A stretch of 64,000 nt of DNA from Lacticaseibacillus baoqingensis (GTDB taxonomy: Bacteria > Bacillota > Bacilli > Lactobacillales > Lactobacillaceae): contig NZ_RHOI01000004.1 of NCBI RefSeq assembly GCF_003946165.1, forward strand, positions 1 to 64,000, given 5' to 3'. Under the pieces are notes generated by a model, which was given only the letters and a program-made list of their open reading frames with translations, had not been told where the DNA came from and did no database searches. Positions 56,888 through 64,000 of the stretch are shown in pieces. Both the position numbers and the translations under genes were made by a program. Each line of letters begins with the position of its first letter. Position 1 is the stretch's first letter.

Positions 56888-56985
56888 TGCAAGCGAACAG
56901 TGATCTGCAGGGTTTCAAGGCGGACTCGTGCGAGGGCTTAGTTGGTTGTGATACTATGATTAGTAATCAGAGGAGTGATGAGTAA

Positions 56986-57546
56986 ATGTTCATTCAACCA
57001 ACCAACGAAACCGGTCGGATCTTAGCAGCGCGAACTGCTTATTCTGGCCATATTTTCGATGTGATCCAACAAACCATTGAAACACCAGACGGCTTGCGTG
57101 TTGAGCGTGATTTGATCAAGCATGCGCCAGCCGTCGCTTTATTGGCCATGACGGCAGATGATCAGGTGCTGGTCAACCGGGAGTATCGCGTGGGGATCAA
57201 TGCTGAAGCCTATGCCTTACCTGCTGGTTTGATCGATCCAGGGGAAACGCCTGATGCGGCGGCAAAGCGCGAATTAGAAGAAGAAACGGGCTATGTGGCC
57301 CAATCTTTGCAACCTTTGTGTGCGGTGCGCTCCAGCGAAGGGATGACTGATGAAGTGGTGCATTTGTATTATGCACAAGTCGATCAAAAAAAACGCATCA
57401 AGCAGCATTTTGATCGAGATGAATTTGTCACGAGTCAATTTGTGCCGCTGCCAGATGTGATCGCGGCGGTGCAAGACGGGCGGATCGCTTCTGCGCAAAG
57501 TGTGTCGGCTTTGAGTTATTACCTGGCATTCGTGCGCAACGCATGA
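56986..57546 (+). CDS. nudF: NUDIX hydrolase, ADP-ribose pyrophosphatase type
   Basis: 186 aa. Nudix box GLIDPGETPDAAAKRELEEETGY fits GX5EX7REUXEEXGU and lies at about residues 78-100. VLVNREYRVGINAEAYALPAG before it and SEGMTDEVVHLYYA after it are typical of ADP-ribose diphosphatases. Hydrolyses ADP-ribose to AMP and ribose 5-phosphate (by family). AGAGGAG precedes ATG. Monocistronic before the his T-box. Confidence 0.88.
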   Translation: MFIQPTNETGRILAARTAYSGHIFDVIQQTIETPDGLRVERDLIKHAPAVALLAMTADDQVLVNREYRVGINAEAYALPAGLIDPGETPDAAAKRELEEETGYVAQSLQPLCAVRSSEGMTDEVVHLYYAQVDQKKRIKQHFDRDEFVTSQFVPLPDVIAAVQDGRIASAQSVSALSYYLAFVRNA

Positions 57547-57565
57547 GGTTTTTTAGCCCAGAGGG

Positions 57566-57593
57566 TTGACTTCTGAGCGAAAACGATTATTAT
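57566..57593 (+). promoter_or_regulatory. Promoter of the histidine operon
   Basis: TTGACT (57566-57571), 16 bases, TATTAT (57588-57593). Confidence 0.65.
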
Positions 57594-57641
57594 GAAAGAC
57601 ATATTAAATAAACGTTAATCAAATGAAGTTGTGATTAGAAA

Positions 57642-57904
57642 CCGCGTGTTGTTCAGGGTGTCAAGAGAGTCCCGCTGCTGTGAAGGGATCACTACCCAAT
57701 GCGTCCACATCTATGAACTTGGCGATTGAATCCAGTAGGTCGTCACGCAGGAATTGCGTTATCATAGCTACCAACAAGCGCTCGCTTAGGCCGTCGCTTG
57801 CAGGCAGTGTGAGGCTGGCTTCGCAAGAAGTCGGTAAACAGAGGTGGAACCGCGGTGAATCAATCGTCCTCGATGAGCAATAGCTTATCGTGGGCGATTT
57901 TTTT
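57642..57904 (+). ncRNA. T-box leader of the histidine operon
   Basis: The T-box sequence AGAGGTGGAACCGCGG lies at 57840-57855, followed by a terminator stem (AATCGTCC with GGGCGATT) and T7. Stem I is closed by CCGCGTG (57642-57648) and CACGCAGG (57744-57751). Uncharged cognate tRNA should stabilise the antiterminator and allow read-through into hisZ. A CCACAT stretch at 57705-57710 offers His codons CAC/CAT, but I could not place it in the specifier loop with certainty. The variable T-box base is A (see findings). The 393 bases between nudF and hisZ hold only this leader and its promoter. Confidence 0.88.
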
Positions 57905-57939
57905 ATCTTCTCATAATCATTTTGGAAAGAAGGTCCAAT

Positions 57940-59070
57940 ATGTCAAAACGCAATCTGCCAGTGGGCACCCGTGATGAATTCGGTCCGGAAACGGAACGCA
58001 AGACCCAATTGACACAATTACTTCAAGAACGGTTTACTCAGCAGGGCTTTCACCCGATCAAAACCCCGGTGATGGAATATCGCGCCGTGTTTGATGCAAT
58101 GGCGCCGACCCCGGAAAATGCCTATCAGTTTTTAGAAGAAACTGGTGAGACCTTAGTCTTGCGGCCGGATTTAACTTTACCCATTGCCCGGGTGATGAGT
58201 ACGACTGGGATCACCCCGCCGACGAAGTGGTGTTATACCGGGGATGTTTTTCGGATCAAAAAGCGCCACTCTGGCGGTTATAATCAAATCACTCAAAGCG
58301 GGGTCGAGATCATTGGGTATCAAGGCCTCAAAGCCGAATGGGAATGCCTCTTGCTGGCGGCAGGGATCTGTACGGAACTCAAGTTAGCGGATGTGACCAT
58401 CGAACTTTCTGATGCCAGCTTTGTCGATACCGTGTTGGCGCAATTGCCGCTTGCCAACCAAGATGCCCTCAAACACGCCTTGTTCAATAAAGACTTGACG
58501 GCTTATGAGCAGCTGCTCAAGCATTTGCCGCAAAGCCAGCTGACCGCGTTTTTAGCCGCTTGGCCATGGCTGTTTGGCCCGGCAGATGAGGTGTTGGCTA
58601 AGCTGCCAGATGAACCGACGATCCAAGCCAGCGTTGCGGATCTGCGCAAGACGGTGGCGTTTCTTGAAGCCAATTGTCCGAGCTTGCATTTGACCATCGA
58701 CTTATCCAGTCAGTCGCCGCAGCCTTATTACACCGGGTTGGTTTTCCACGGCTATCGGCCAGATGCCAATGATTACTTATTCAGTGGCGGGCGTTATGAT
58801 CGACTCCTTTCAAGCTTTCAACAAACGCGTCAACCTGCCGTTGGTTTTAGCTTTGACTTAGATGCATTAGCTGCGACTTTGCCGCAAAGCCCGGCAGTGG
58901 TGCCAACGTTGATCTATTTTACTGATACGCAATGGGCCCAAGCACAAGCCCTAGCGGCTAAAACCCCTAATGCCAGTTTGTGTTTGACAGATAGCTTGGC
59001 AGCGGCCAAACGCCAAGCGCAAGGGGTTGGCGCCAACTTGATCGATCTCAGTCAGGAGGATGCGCAATGA
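57940..59070 (+). CDS. hisZ: ATP phosphoribosyltransferase regulatory subunit
   Basis: 376 aa from ATG 57940 (MSKRNLPVGTRDEFGPE) after GAAAGAAGG. It is a HisRS-like catalytic-core paralogue: LVLRPDLTLPIARVM, GDVFRIKKRHSGGYNQITQSGVEIIG, FSGGRYDRLL. It lacks the anticodon-binding domain and class II aminoacylation function. It forms an octamer with short HisG and is needed for its activity and histidine feedback. First gene of the T-box-controlled his operon; overlaps hisG by 4 bases (ATGA). Confidence 0.95.
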   Translation: MSKRNLPVGTRDEFGPETERKTQLTQLLQERFTQQGFHPIKTPVMEYRAVFDAMAPTPENAYQFLEETGETLVLRPDLTLPIARVMSTTGITPPTKWCYTGDVFRIKKRHSGGYNQITQSGVEIIGYQGLKAEWECLLLAAGICTELKLADVTIELSDASFVDTVLAQLPLANQDALKHALFNKDLTAYEQLLKHLPQSQLTAFLAAWPWLFGPADEVLAKLPDEPTIQASVADLRKTVAFLEANCPSLHLTIDLSSQSPQPYYTGLVFHGYRPDANDYLFSGGRYDRLLSSFQQTRQPAVGFSFDLDALAATLPQSPAVVPTLIYFTDTQWAQAQALAAKTPNASLCLTDSLAAAKRQAQGVGANLIDLSQEDAQ

Positions 59071-59693
59071 CATTAAAAATCGCATTGACCAAAGGCCGCA
59101 CCGAAAAGCAAGTGTTGCCCTTGTTGGCCCAAGCGGGGATGGATGTGGAACCGATCCGCAATAAAGGGCGCCGCTTGATTTTTAACGATGATCCCAAATA
59201 CCACACGATCTTAGCCAAAGGCCCAGACGTGTTGACTTATCTCAATCGCGGAGCAATGGATATTGGGATCGTCGGCAGCGATATTCTTGATGAACAGCGC
59301 AATCCGCAATATGACATGTTGGATCTGCGCACTGGCCGCTGCCGGTTTGTGTTAGCATCAACCGCGAATTTTGATCCTGGACAGACCCGTCGCAAGATCA
59401 TCGCCACCAAATATCCCAATATCACGCAAGACTATTTCGCCACCATTGGCGAAGACGTCGAGATCATCAAGATCGAAGGCTCCGTCGAACTCGCCCCGTT
59501 AGTCGGGTTAGCGGATGCAATCGTGGATATCGTTGAGACTGGCACGACGCTGCGTGAAAACCACTTACAAGTCTTTGCGGAATTGCGGCCGGTGTCCACG
59601 CACTTAGTGGTCAACCGCCTCGCCTTGAAGCAAAAGCAAGTGGAGATCCAAACTTTGATCCAAAATCTACAAAAAGCCATTCAGGAGGACTAA
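59067..59693 (+). CDS. hisG: ATP phosphoribosyltransferase, short form
   Basis: 208 aa, the HisG-S type lacking the C-terminal regulatory domain. KIALTKGRTEKQVLPLLAQAG at the start; the PRPP-binding loop VVDIVETGTTLRENHL (here AIVDIVETGTTLRENHL) near residues 151-167. Catalyses ATP + PRPP to phosphoribosyl-ATP, the first step of histidine synthesis, together with HisZ. Its TAA is 2 bases before hisD. Confidence 0.97.
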   Translation: MTLKIALTKGRTEKQVLPLLAQAGMDVEPIRNKGRRLIFNDDPKYHTILAKGPDVLTYLNRGAMDIGIVGSDILDEQRNPQYDMLDLRTGRCRFVLASTANFDPGQTRRKIIATKYPNITQDYFATIGEDVEIIKIEGSVELAPLVGLADAIVDIVETGTTLRENHLQVFAELRPVSTHLVVNRLALKQKQVEIQTLIQNLQKAIQED

Positions 59694-59695
59694 TC

Positions 59696-60973
59696 ATGAA
59701 AATTTTAACTGGTAATTTTGACCAACTGGCCACCCAAGTCAACCAACGTGAAGAACAAGCGGCCAGCAAGCCAGAAGTTGAAGCGGCAGTTGCCGACATC
59801 ATCGCCAATGTGCGTGCCAATGGTGACCAAGCCTTAAAGGACTATTCGCAAAAGTTTGACGGCGTCCAAGTTGATGATTTCAAAGTTAGTCAAGCCACCA
59901 TTGATGCCGGCTATGCCAGCTGTTCTAAGGAATTGATCGATGCGTTGTTGTTGGCCAAGCGAAACATCACCAGCTACCACGAAAAAGAAGTCAGTCGCGG
60001 CTTTATTGACAGCGAACAACCAGGTGTGATTCGCGGCCAGAAGCTGACCCCCTTGGCTGCCGTTGGCTTGTATGTGCCAGGCGGGACCGCTGCTTATCCA
60101 TCAACGATCATGATGGCGGCTTTGCCGGCTAAGATCGCTGGTGTCAAAAATATTGTCATGGTGACGCCGCCACAACCAGCAGGGATCAATCCTGCAGTGT
60201 TAGCTGCCGCCAAGTTAGCCGGTGTCGATGCGGTTTATCAAGTCGGCGGTGCTCAAGCGGTCGCGGCTTTAGCTTTTGGCACCGAAAGCATTCCGCGGGT
60301 CGACAAGATCATGGGCCCAGGCAACATTTTTGTTGCCACCGCCAAAAAGCAAGTCTTTGGTCAAGTGGCCATCGATATGATCGCCGGCCCTTCGGAAATC
60401 GGCATTATCGCCGATGGCCAGTCCAACCCTGCGCAAGTGGCAGCCGACTTGTTGAGCCAAGCGGAACACGATAAGCTGGCCCGGCCGATGTTAGTGACTG
60501 ACAGCCAAGCCCTCGCTGATGCCGTCAATCTCGAATTGACCAAGCAACTGGCCACTTTGCCGCGTGAAGAAATTGCCACCGCCAGTGTCAATGATGAAGG
60601 GTTCATCGCCGTGGTAGAAAATCTCGACGACGCATTTAAGCTGATGAACTTGATCGCACCAGAACACTTGGAAGTGCAAGTGGATGAACCAATCAGCTAT
60701 CTCAATCAGATTCAAAACGCGGGTTCAGTCTTCTTAGGCCGGACCGCTTCAGAACCGCTGGGTGATTATGTTGCCGGCCCTAACCACATCTTGCCGACTG
60801 CAGGGACGGCGCGTTTCTTCTCGCCGCTAGGGGTGGAAGATTTCGTCAAGCGCATCCAATTCATTCAATACACTCCGCAAGCTTTGGGTAAAGAAGCTAA
60901 AGCGATCACGACCTTAGCCCGTACCGAAGGCTTAGAAGGACATGCAAGAGCGATCGAATCGCGCTTTAACTAA
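59696..60973 (+). CDS. hisD: Histidinol dehydrogenase
   Basis: 425 aa. Conserved VGLYVPGGTAAYPSTIMMAALPAKIAGVKNIVMVTPP, VAALAFGTESIPRVDKIMGPGNIFVATAKKQV and AGPSEIGIIAD. C-terminal YVAGPNHILPTAGTARF with the zinc-site histidine region. Two NAD-dependent steps oxidise histidinol to histidine. Follows hisG at 2 bases; 139 bases before hisB. Confidence 0.97.
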   Translation: MKILTGNFDQLATQVNQREEQAASKPEVEAAVADIIANVRANGDQALKDYSQKFDGVQVDDFKVSQATIDAGYASCSKELIDALLLAKRNITSYHEKEVSRGFIDSEQPGVIRGQKLTPLAAVGLYVPGGTAAYPSTIMMAALPAKIAGVKNIVMVTPPQPAGINPAVLAAAKLAGVDAVYQVGGAQAVAALAFGTESIPRVDKIMGPGNIFVATAKKQVFGQVAIDMIAGPSEIGIIADGQSNPAQVAADLLSQAEHDKLARPMLVTDSQALADAVNLELTKQLATLPREEIATASVNDEGFIAVVENLDDAFKLMNLIAPEHLEVQVDEPISYLNQIQNAGSVFLGRTASEPLGDYVAGPNHILPTAGTARFFSPLGVEDFVKRIQFIQYTPQALGKEAKAITTLARTEGLEGHARAIESRFN

Positions 60974-60998
60974 GCCCGATGCAAAAGCCTAACTGAGG

Positions 60999-61062
60999 AT
61001 CGGTGCCGATTTGCTGGTCGCTGCGATCAGCATGACCCAGTGGACGCGATCATTTCGTCCAC
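60999..61062 (+). other. Three short hairpins in the hisD-hisB gap
   Basis: ATCGG-TG-CCGAT (60999-61010), GCTGGTCG-CTG-CGATCAGC (61013-61031), and GTGGACG-9-CGTCCAC (61040-61062). No T-run follows, and no reading frame with a ribosome site is present. The rest of the his genes are nearly contiguous, so this gap is unusual. Confidence 0.55.
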
Positions 61063-61112
61063 CAGCATTCACCGATTTGTCATCTGTTCAACTTATTCAA
61101 GGAGGAACTGTC

Positions 61113-61697
61113 ATGCGTCAAGCCACCATCACGCGAAATACTAAAGAAACCAAGATCACCGTTAGTTTGAACCTCGATGATTATTCGACCATCGACATTG
61201 ATACCGGGATCGGCTTTTTCGATCATATGCTCAATGCCTTCGCCAAGCACGGGCGTTTTGGCTTAGTCGTCAAAGCCGATGGCGATTTAGACGTCGATCC
61301 GCATCATACGACTGAAGATGTTGGCATCGTGATCGGCGAATGCTTCAAAGCAGCCTTAGGCGATAAGGCCGGCATCGAGCGTTTTGGCACCGCGTTTGTG
61401 CCATTAGATGAAACTTTGAGCCGGGTCGTGATCGATCTTTCTGGGCGGGCGTATTTGGTTTTTGAAGCCGAATTTGATAACCCGAAGCTGGGTGGTTATG
61501 ACACTGAAGTGACGCAAGACTTTTTTCAAGCCTTTGCGTTTGCCGCAGAGCTGAATCTGCATGCCACTGTCTTATATGGCCGCAACACGCACCACAAGAT
61601 CGAAACCTTGTTCAAAGCACTCGGCCGGGCAATGCGCGCAGCAGTGACGATAAACCCAGAAGTTAAAGGGATCCCATCGACTAAAGGAGTGATTTGA
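61113..61697 (+). CDS. hisB: Imidazoleglycerol-phosphate dehydratase
   Basis: 194 aa from ATG 61113 ([15 protein letters not shown]) after GGAGG; the upstream in-frame start lies in the hairpin gap. The manganese-binding motifs [34 protein letters not shown] and [27 protein letters not shown] are complete. Monofunctional, without the histidinol-phosphatase domain of enterobacteria. Stop overlaps hisH (TGATG). Confidence 0.97.
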   Translation: MRQATITRNTKETKITVSLNLDDYSTIDIDTGIGFFDHMLNAFAKHGRFGLVVKADGDLDVDPHHTTEDVGIVIGECFKAALGDKAGIERFGTAFVPLDETLSRVVIDLSGRAYLVFEAEFDNPKLGGYDTEVTQDFFQAFAFAAELNLHATVLYGRNTHHKIETLFKALGRAMRAAVTINPEVKGIPSTKGVI

Positions 61698-62323
61698 TGC
61701 TGGCAGTGATCGATTACGATACGGGCAATGTCCGTAACGTCAAAAAAGCGTTAGACTACCTGAACATCGCCAACACCTTGACTAGTGATCCAGCAGTGAT
61801 CGCCGAAGCAGACGGCTTGATCTTGCCTGGCGTCGGTGCGTTTCAAAAAGCGATGGCTGAGCTGCAAAAACGCGACCTCGTCGGCGTTTTGCAAACTCAA
61901 GCCGCGGCTGGGCAGCCGATGTTGGGAATCTGTTTAGGCATGCAATTATTGTTTGATCGCAGTGAAGAGTTTGGCGATTCGACTGGATTAGGCTTGCTGC
62001 CAGGGGCGGTGGTTGCCATCCCCGAAAAATCTGGTTTGAAGGTCCCGCACATGGGCTGGGATACCAACCATAGCAAGGCTAACAACCGCTTTGGCCAAGT
62101 TTTTGATCAACAAGCGACTTATTTCGTACACTCATTTTATGTGCAAACTGCGGCGAAAAATATCGTTGCCACCGTCGACTATGGGGTCACCATCCCTAGC
62201 GTCGTGCAACAAAACAATGTTGTGGGGATGCAGTTTCACCCCGAAAAAAGCGGCCAAGTCGGCTTAGCCGGCCTAAAAGCCTTCAAGGAGATGTGTGCAG
62301 ATGCAGCTTTTTCCAGCAATTGA
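61697..62323 (+). CDS. hisH: Imidazole glycerol phosphate synthase, glutaminase subunit
   Basis: 208 aa from ATG 61697, 7 bases after AAAGGAG. Class I glutamine amidotransferase: nucleophile Cys79 in GICLGMQLLF, and the His-Glu pair in MQFHPEKSG. Supplies ammonia to HisF. ATG overlaps the hisB TGA; its end overlaps hisA. Confidence 0.97.
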   Translation: MLAVIDYDTGNVRNVKKALDYLNIANTLTSDPAVIAEADGLILPGVGAFQKAMAELQKRDLVGVLQTQAAAGQPMLGICLGMQLLFDRSEEFGDSTGLGLLPGAVVAIPEKSGLKVPHMGWDTNHSKANNRFGQVFDQQATYFVHSFYVQTAAKNIVATVDYGVTIPSVVQQNNVVGMQFHPEKSGQVGLAGLKAFKEMCADAAFSSN

Positions 62324-63020
62324 CCTGTTGAATGGTCAAAGCGTGCGCTTGTTTCAAGGCGACTACGCACAAGTTTCAACGATCAACACCGATCCGTTGG
62401 TGCAAGCTCAAAAGATCCAACAAGCCGGATTGACGAATTTACACTTAGTCGACCTCGACGGCGCCAAAGCCGGGCAGCCGCAAAATCTTGAGACGATCAC
62501 CCGCTTGCGCCAAAATACTGATCTGTTTATTGAAGTTGGTGGCGGGATCCGGTCGTTAAAGACGATCCGGCAATATCTGGATTTAGGGATCGATCGGGTG
62601 ATCCTAGGCAGTATCGCGCTGAAAGCCCCAGAGTTGGTCAAGCAAGCACTGGCTGAATTTGGTGCAGACCAAATCGTGATCGGGATCGACGCCAAAAACG
62701 ATCGCGTCGCCACAGAAGGATGGCTTGAAACCAGCACCACCAGCACCGCTGATTTAGTGGCGACGATGGCCGAAGCTGGGGCCGCGACGTTTATCGTCAC
62801 TGACATTGCCAAAGACGGGACGCTGGCAGGGCCGAATGTGGCCATGCTCAGGCGCTTGCACGAGCAGTTTCCGGCACTGATCTTTGTCGCTTCTGGCGGG
62901 ATGCGCACGCCGGCAGACTTAGTTGCCTTGCAAACTGCCGGAATCGAGCATGCGATCATCGGCAAGGCGTTAGCAGCTGGCAGCATTACCTTAGCGCAGT
63001 TGAAAGCATTGGAGGGATAA
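62301..63020 (+). CDS. hisA: Phosphoribosyl-formimino-AICAR ribotide isomerase
   Basis: 239 aa from ATG 62301 ([17 protein letters not shown]), catalytic Asp8; GTG 62295 is closer to AAGGAG but the family begins at [11 protein letters not shown] barrel with [20 protein letters not shown] and [14 protein letters not shown]. Overlaps hisH by 23 bases; hisF starts one base after its TAA. Confidence 0.96.
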   Translation: MQLFPAIDLLNGQSVRLFQGDYAQVSTINTDPLVQAQKIQQAGLTNLHLVDLDGAKAGQPQNLETITRLRQNTDLFIEVGGGIRSLKTIRQYLDLGIDRVILGSIALKAPELVKQALAEFGADQIVIGIDAKNDRVATEGWLETSTTSTADLVATMAEAGAATFIVTDIAKDGTLAGPNVAMLRRLHEQFPALIFVASGGMRTPADLVALQTAGIEHAIIGKALAAGSITLAQLKALEG

Positions 63021-63021
63021 C

Positions 63022-63780
63022 ATGATCACCAAACGGATCATTCCATGTTTAGATGTTGATCACGGCCGGGTAAAAAAAGGGGTCAATTTTGTCAATCTCA
63101 CCGATGTCGGTGACCCGACGGAAATCGCGGCGGCATATGAGCAGCAAGGTGCCGATGAACTAGTCTTTTTAGATATCACAGCCACTAAAGAACATCGCGG
63201 GGCCATGGTCGACACCATCGAAAAAGTCGCCAGCCAAGTGTTTATGCCGTTGACCGTCGGCGGCGGGATCAACAGTGTGGCCGATATGCAAGCTTTGTTG
63301 CGGGCGGGAGCAGACAAGTGTTCACTTAACTCTGCAGCCGTTCGCCATCCGGAATTGATCACGCAAGGCGCCGAGAAATTTGGCCGTCAGTGCATCGTCG
63401 TGGCGATCGATGTGCGGTGGCAAGCGGCTAAGAAACGTTATCAAGTCGTGATCGATGGTGGGCATACGCCAGTTGATCTGGATGCCATCGCCTGGGCCAA
63501 AAAGGTCGTGCAACTTGGTGCTGGCGAGTTGTTGGTCACGTCTATGGACAAAGACGGCACGAAAAATGGGTTCGACTTGCGCCTCTACCAATTATTGACG
63601 GCAGCCGTCAATGTGCCGATCATTGCCAGTGGCGGTTGTGGCGCGATCCAAGATTTCACTGATCTATTCACCCAAACCACTGTCGATGCTGGCTTAGCCG
63701 CATCGGTGTTCCACTATGGAGAGCTGACGATTCCTGAAGTGAAAACTGAACTCAAAGAAGCCGGGGTGAGTGTCAGATGA
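63022..63780 (+). CDS. hisF: Imidazole glycerol phosphate synthase, cyclase subunit
   Basis: 252 aa. TIM barrel with [23 protein letters not shown] (catalytic Asp11), [26 protein letters not shown] and [14 protein letters not shown]. With HisH converts PRFAR to IGP and AICAR. Overlaps hisI by 4 bases (ATGA). Confidence 0.97.
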   Translation: MITKRIIPCLDVDHGRVKKGVNFVNLTDVGDPTEIAAAYEQQGADELVFLDITATKEHRGAMVDTIEKVASQVFMPLTVGGGINSVADMQALLRAGADKCSLNSAAVRHPELITQGAEKFGRQCIVVAIDVRWQAAKKRYQVVIDGGHTPVDLDAIAWAKKVVQLGAGELLVTSMDKDGTKNGFDLRLYQLLTAAVNVPIIASGGCGAIQDFTDLFTQTTVDAGLAASVFHYGELTIPEVKTELKEAGVSVR

Positions 63781-64000
63781 CAGAACTTGATTTTGCCAAG
63801 GGCAACGGCTTGATCACCGCCGTCGTTCAAGACGCCAAGACCAAGCAAGTGTTAATGGTCGCGTATCAAAATCGCGAGTCGTGGGAAAAAACCTTAGCGA
63901 CTGGTGAAACTTGGTTTTGGTCGCGTTCGCGAAAAGAGTTGTGGCATAAAGGCGCCACCAGCGGCAACACCCAAAAAGTCGTCAACATCACCATTGATTG
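63777..64000 (+). CDS. hisI: Phosphoribosyl-AMP cyclohydrolase, truncated by the window end
   Basis: First 74 codons only. [30 protein letters not shown], then [28 protein letters not shown], the cyclohydrolase signature; the zinc cysteines would lie further downstream. Hydrolyses PR-AMP to ProFAR. Whether it is fused to HisE cannot be seen. Start overlaps the hisF TGA. Confidence 0.93.
   Translation, partial: MTELDFAKGNGLITAVVQDAKTKQVLMVAYQNRESWEKTLATGETWFWSRSRKELWHKGATSGNTQKVVNITID

Noticed and set aside
57642-57904. A plus-strand frame of ~67 codons in the T-box leader
   Set aside because: It overlaps the stem I and T-box structure and lacks a ribosome site.

Overview
The window is chromosomal DNA of a low-GC-type Firmicute of the order Lactobacillales, most likely a Lactobacillaceae member with fairly GC-rich coding. 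The signs are PolC, a CIRCE/HrcA heat-shock operon, a T-box, strong GGAGG ribosome binding sites, PepO, an ABC transporter with fused binding protein and permease, and a short HisG that needs HisZ. The exact genus is inference. I saw no rRNA, tRNA, CRISPR array, prophage or intact insertion sequence.

Layout. 1-9.7 kb is an accessory stretch of short units on both strands: a DUF1801/YdeI-like gene whose 3' end looks disrupted by an IS200/IS605-like end, two unknown membrane proteins, a divergent MFS exporter/HxlR pair, lipoate ligase, PepO, a B3/B4-domain protein, a zinc alcohol dehydrogenase and a 50-residue protein with its own promoter and terminator. 9.7-12 kb holds a polar amino-acid ABC transporter. 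12-22.1 kb is again accessory: a pRiA4b ORF-3-type protein and its truncated paralogue, a DUF805 membrane protein, an amino-acid permease, PlsC, an LLM flavin oxidoreductase with an NADP-binding partner, and a TVP38-type membrane protein.

22.1-49.8 kb is a dense housekeeping block, all on the plus strand: tRNA methyltransferase/GIY-YIG, rpsB-tsf, pyrH-frr, uppS-cdsA-rseP-proS, polC, rimP-nusA-rnpM-ylxQ-infB-rbfA, truB-ribF-hemW, hrcA-grpE-dnaK and dnaJ. Most units carry recognisable promoters and intrinsic terminators.

49.8-57.5 kb holds a frameshifted small membrane gene related to the tail of the DUF805 protein, a UvrA paralogue, a LysM cell-wall protein, RqcH, a DegV protein and a NUDIX hydrolase. 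From 57.56 kb to the end runs a T-box-controlled histidine operon, hisZ-G-D-B-H-A-F-I, cut off inside hisI. hisC is not among the genes seen.

The most interesting unexplained points are: (i) the paralogous helical proteins at 12158 and 17790, which share a long C-terminal architecture of unknown function; (ii) a C-terminal domain shared by the DUF805 protein at 14151 and the broken gene at 50016; (iii) the small protein at 9425; (iv) a LysM gene whose start codon is ambiguous (GTG inside the Shine-Dalgarno, or AUU); and (v) a T-box whose variable base does not fit the usual bacterial tRNA-His.
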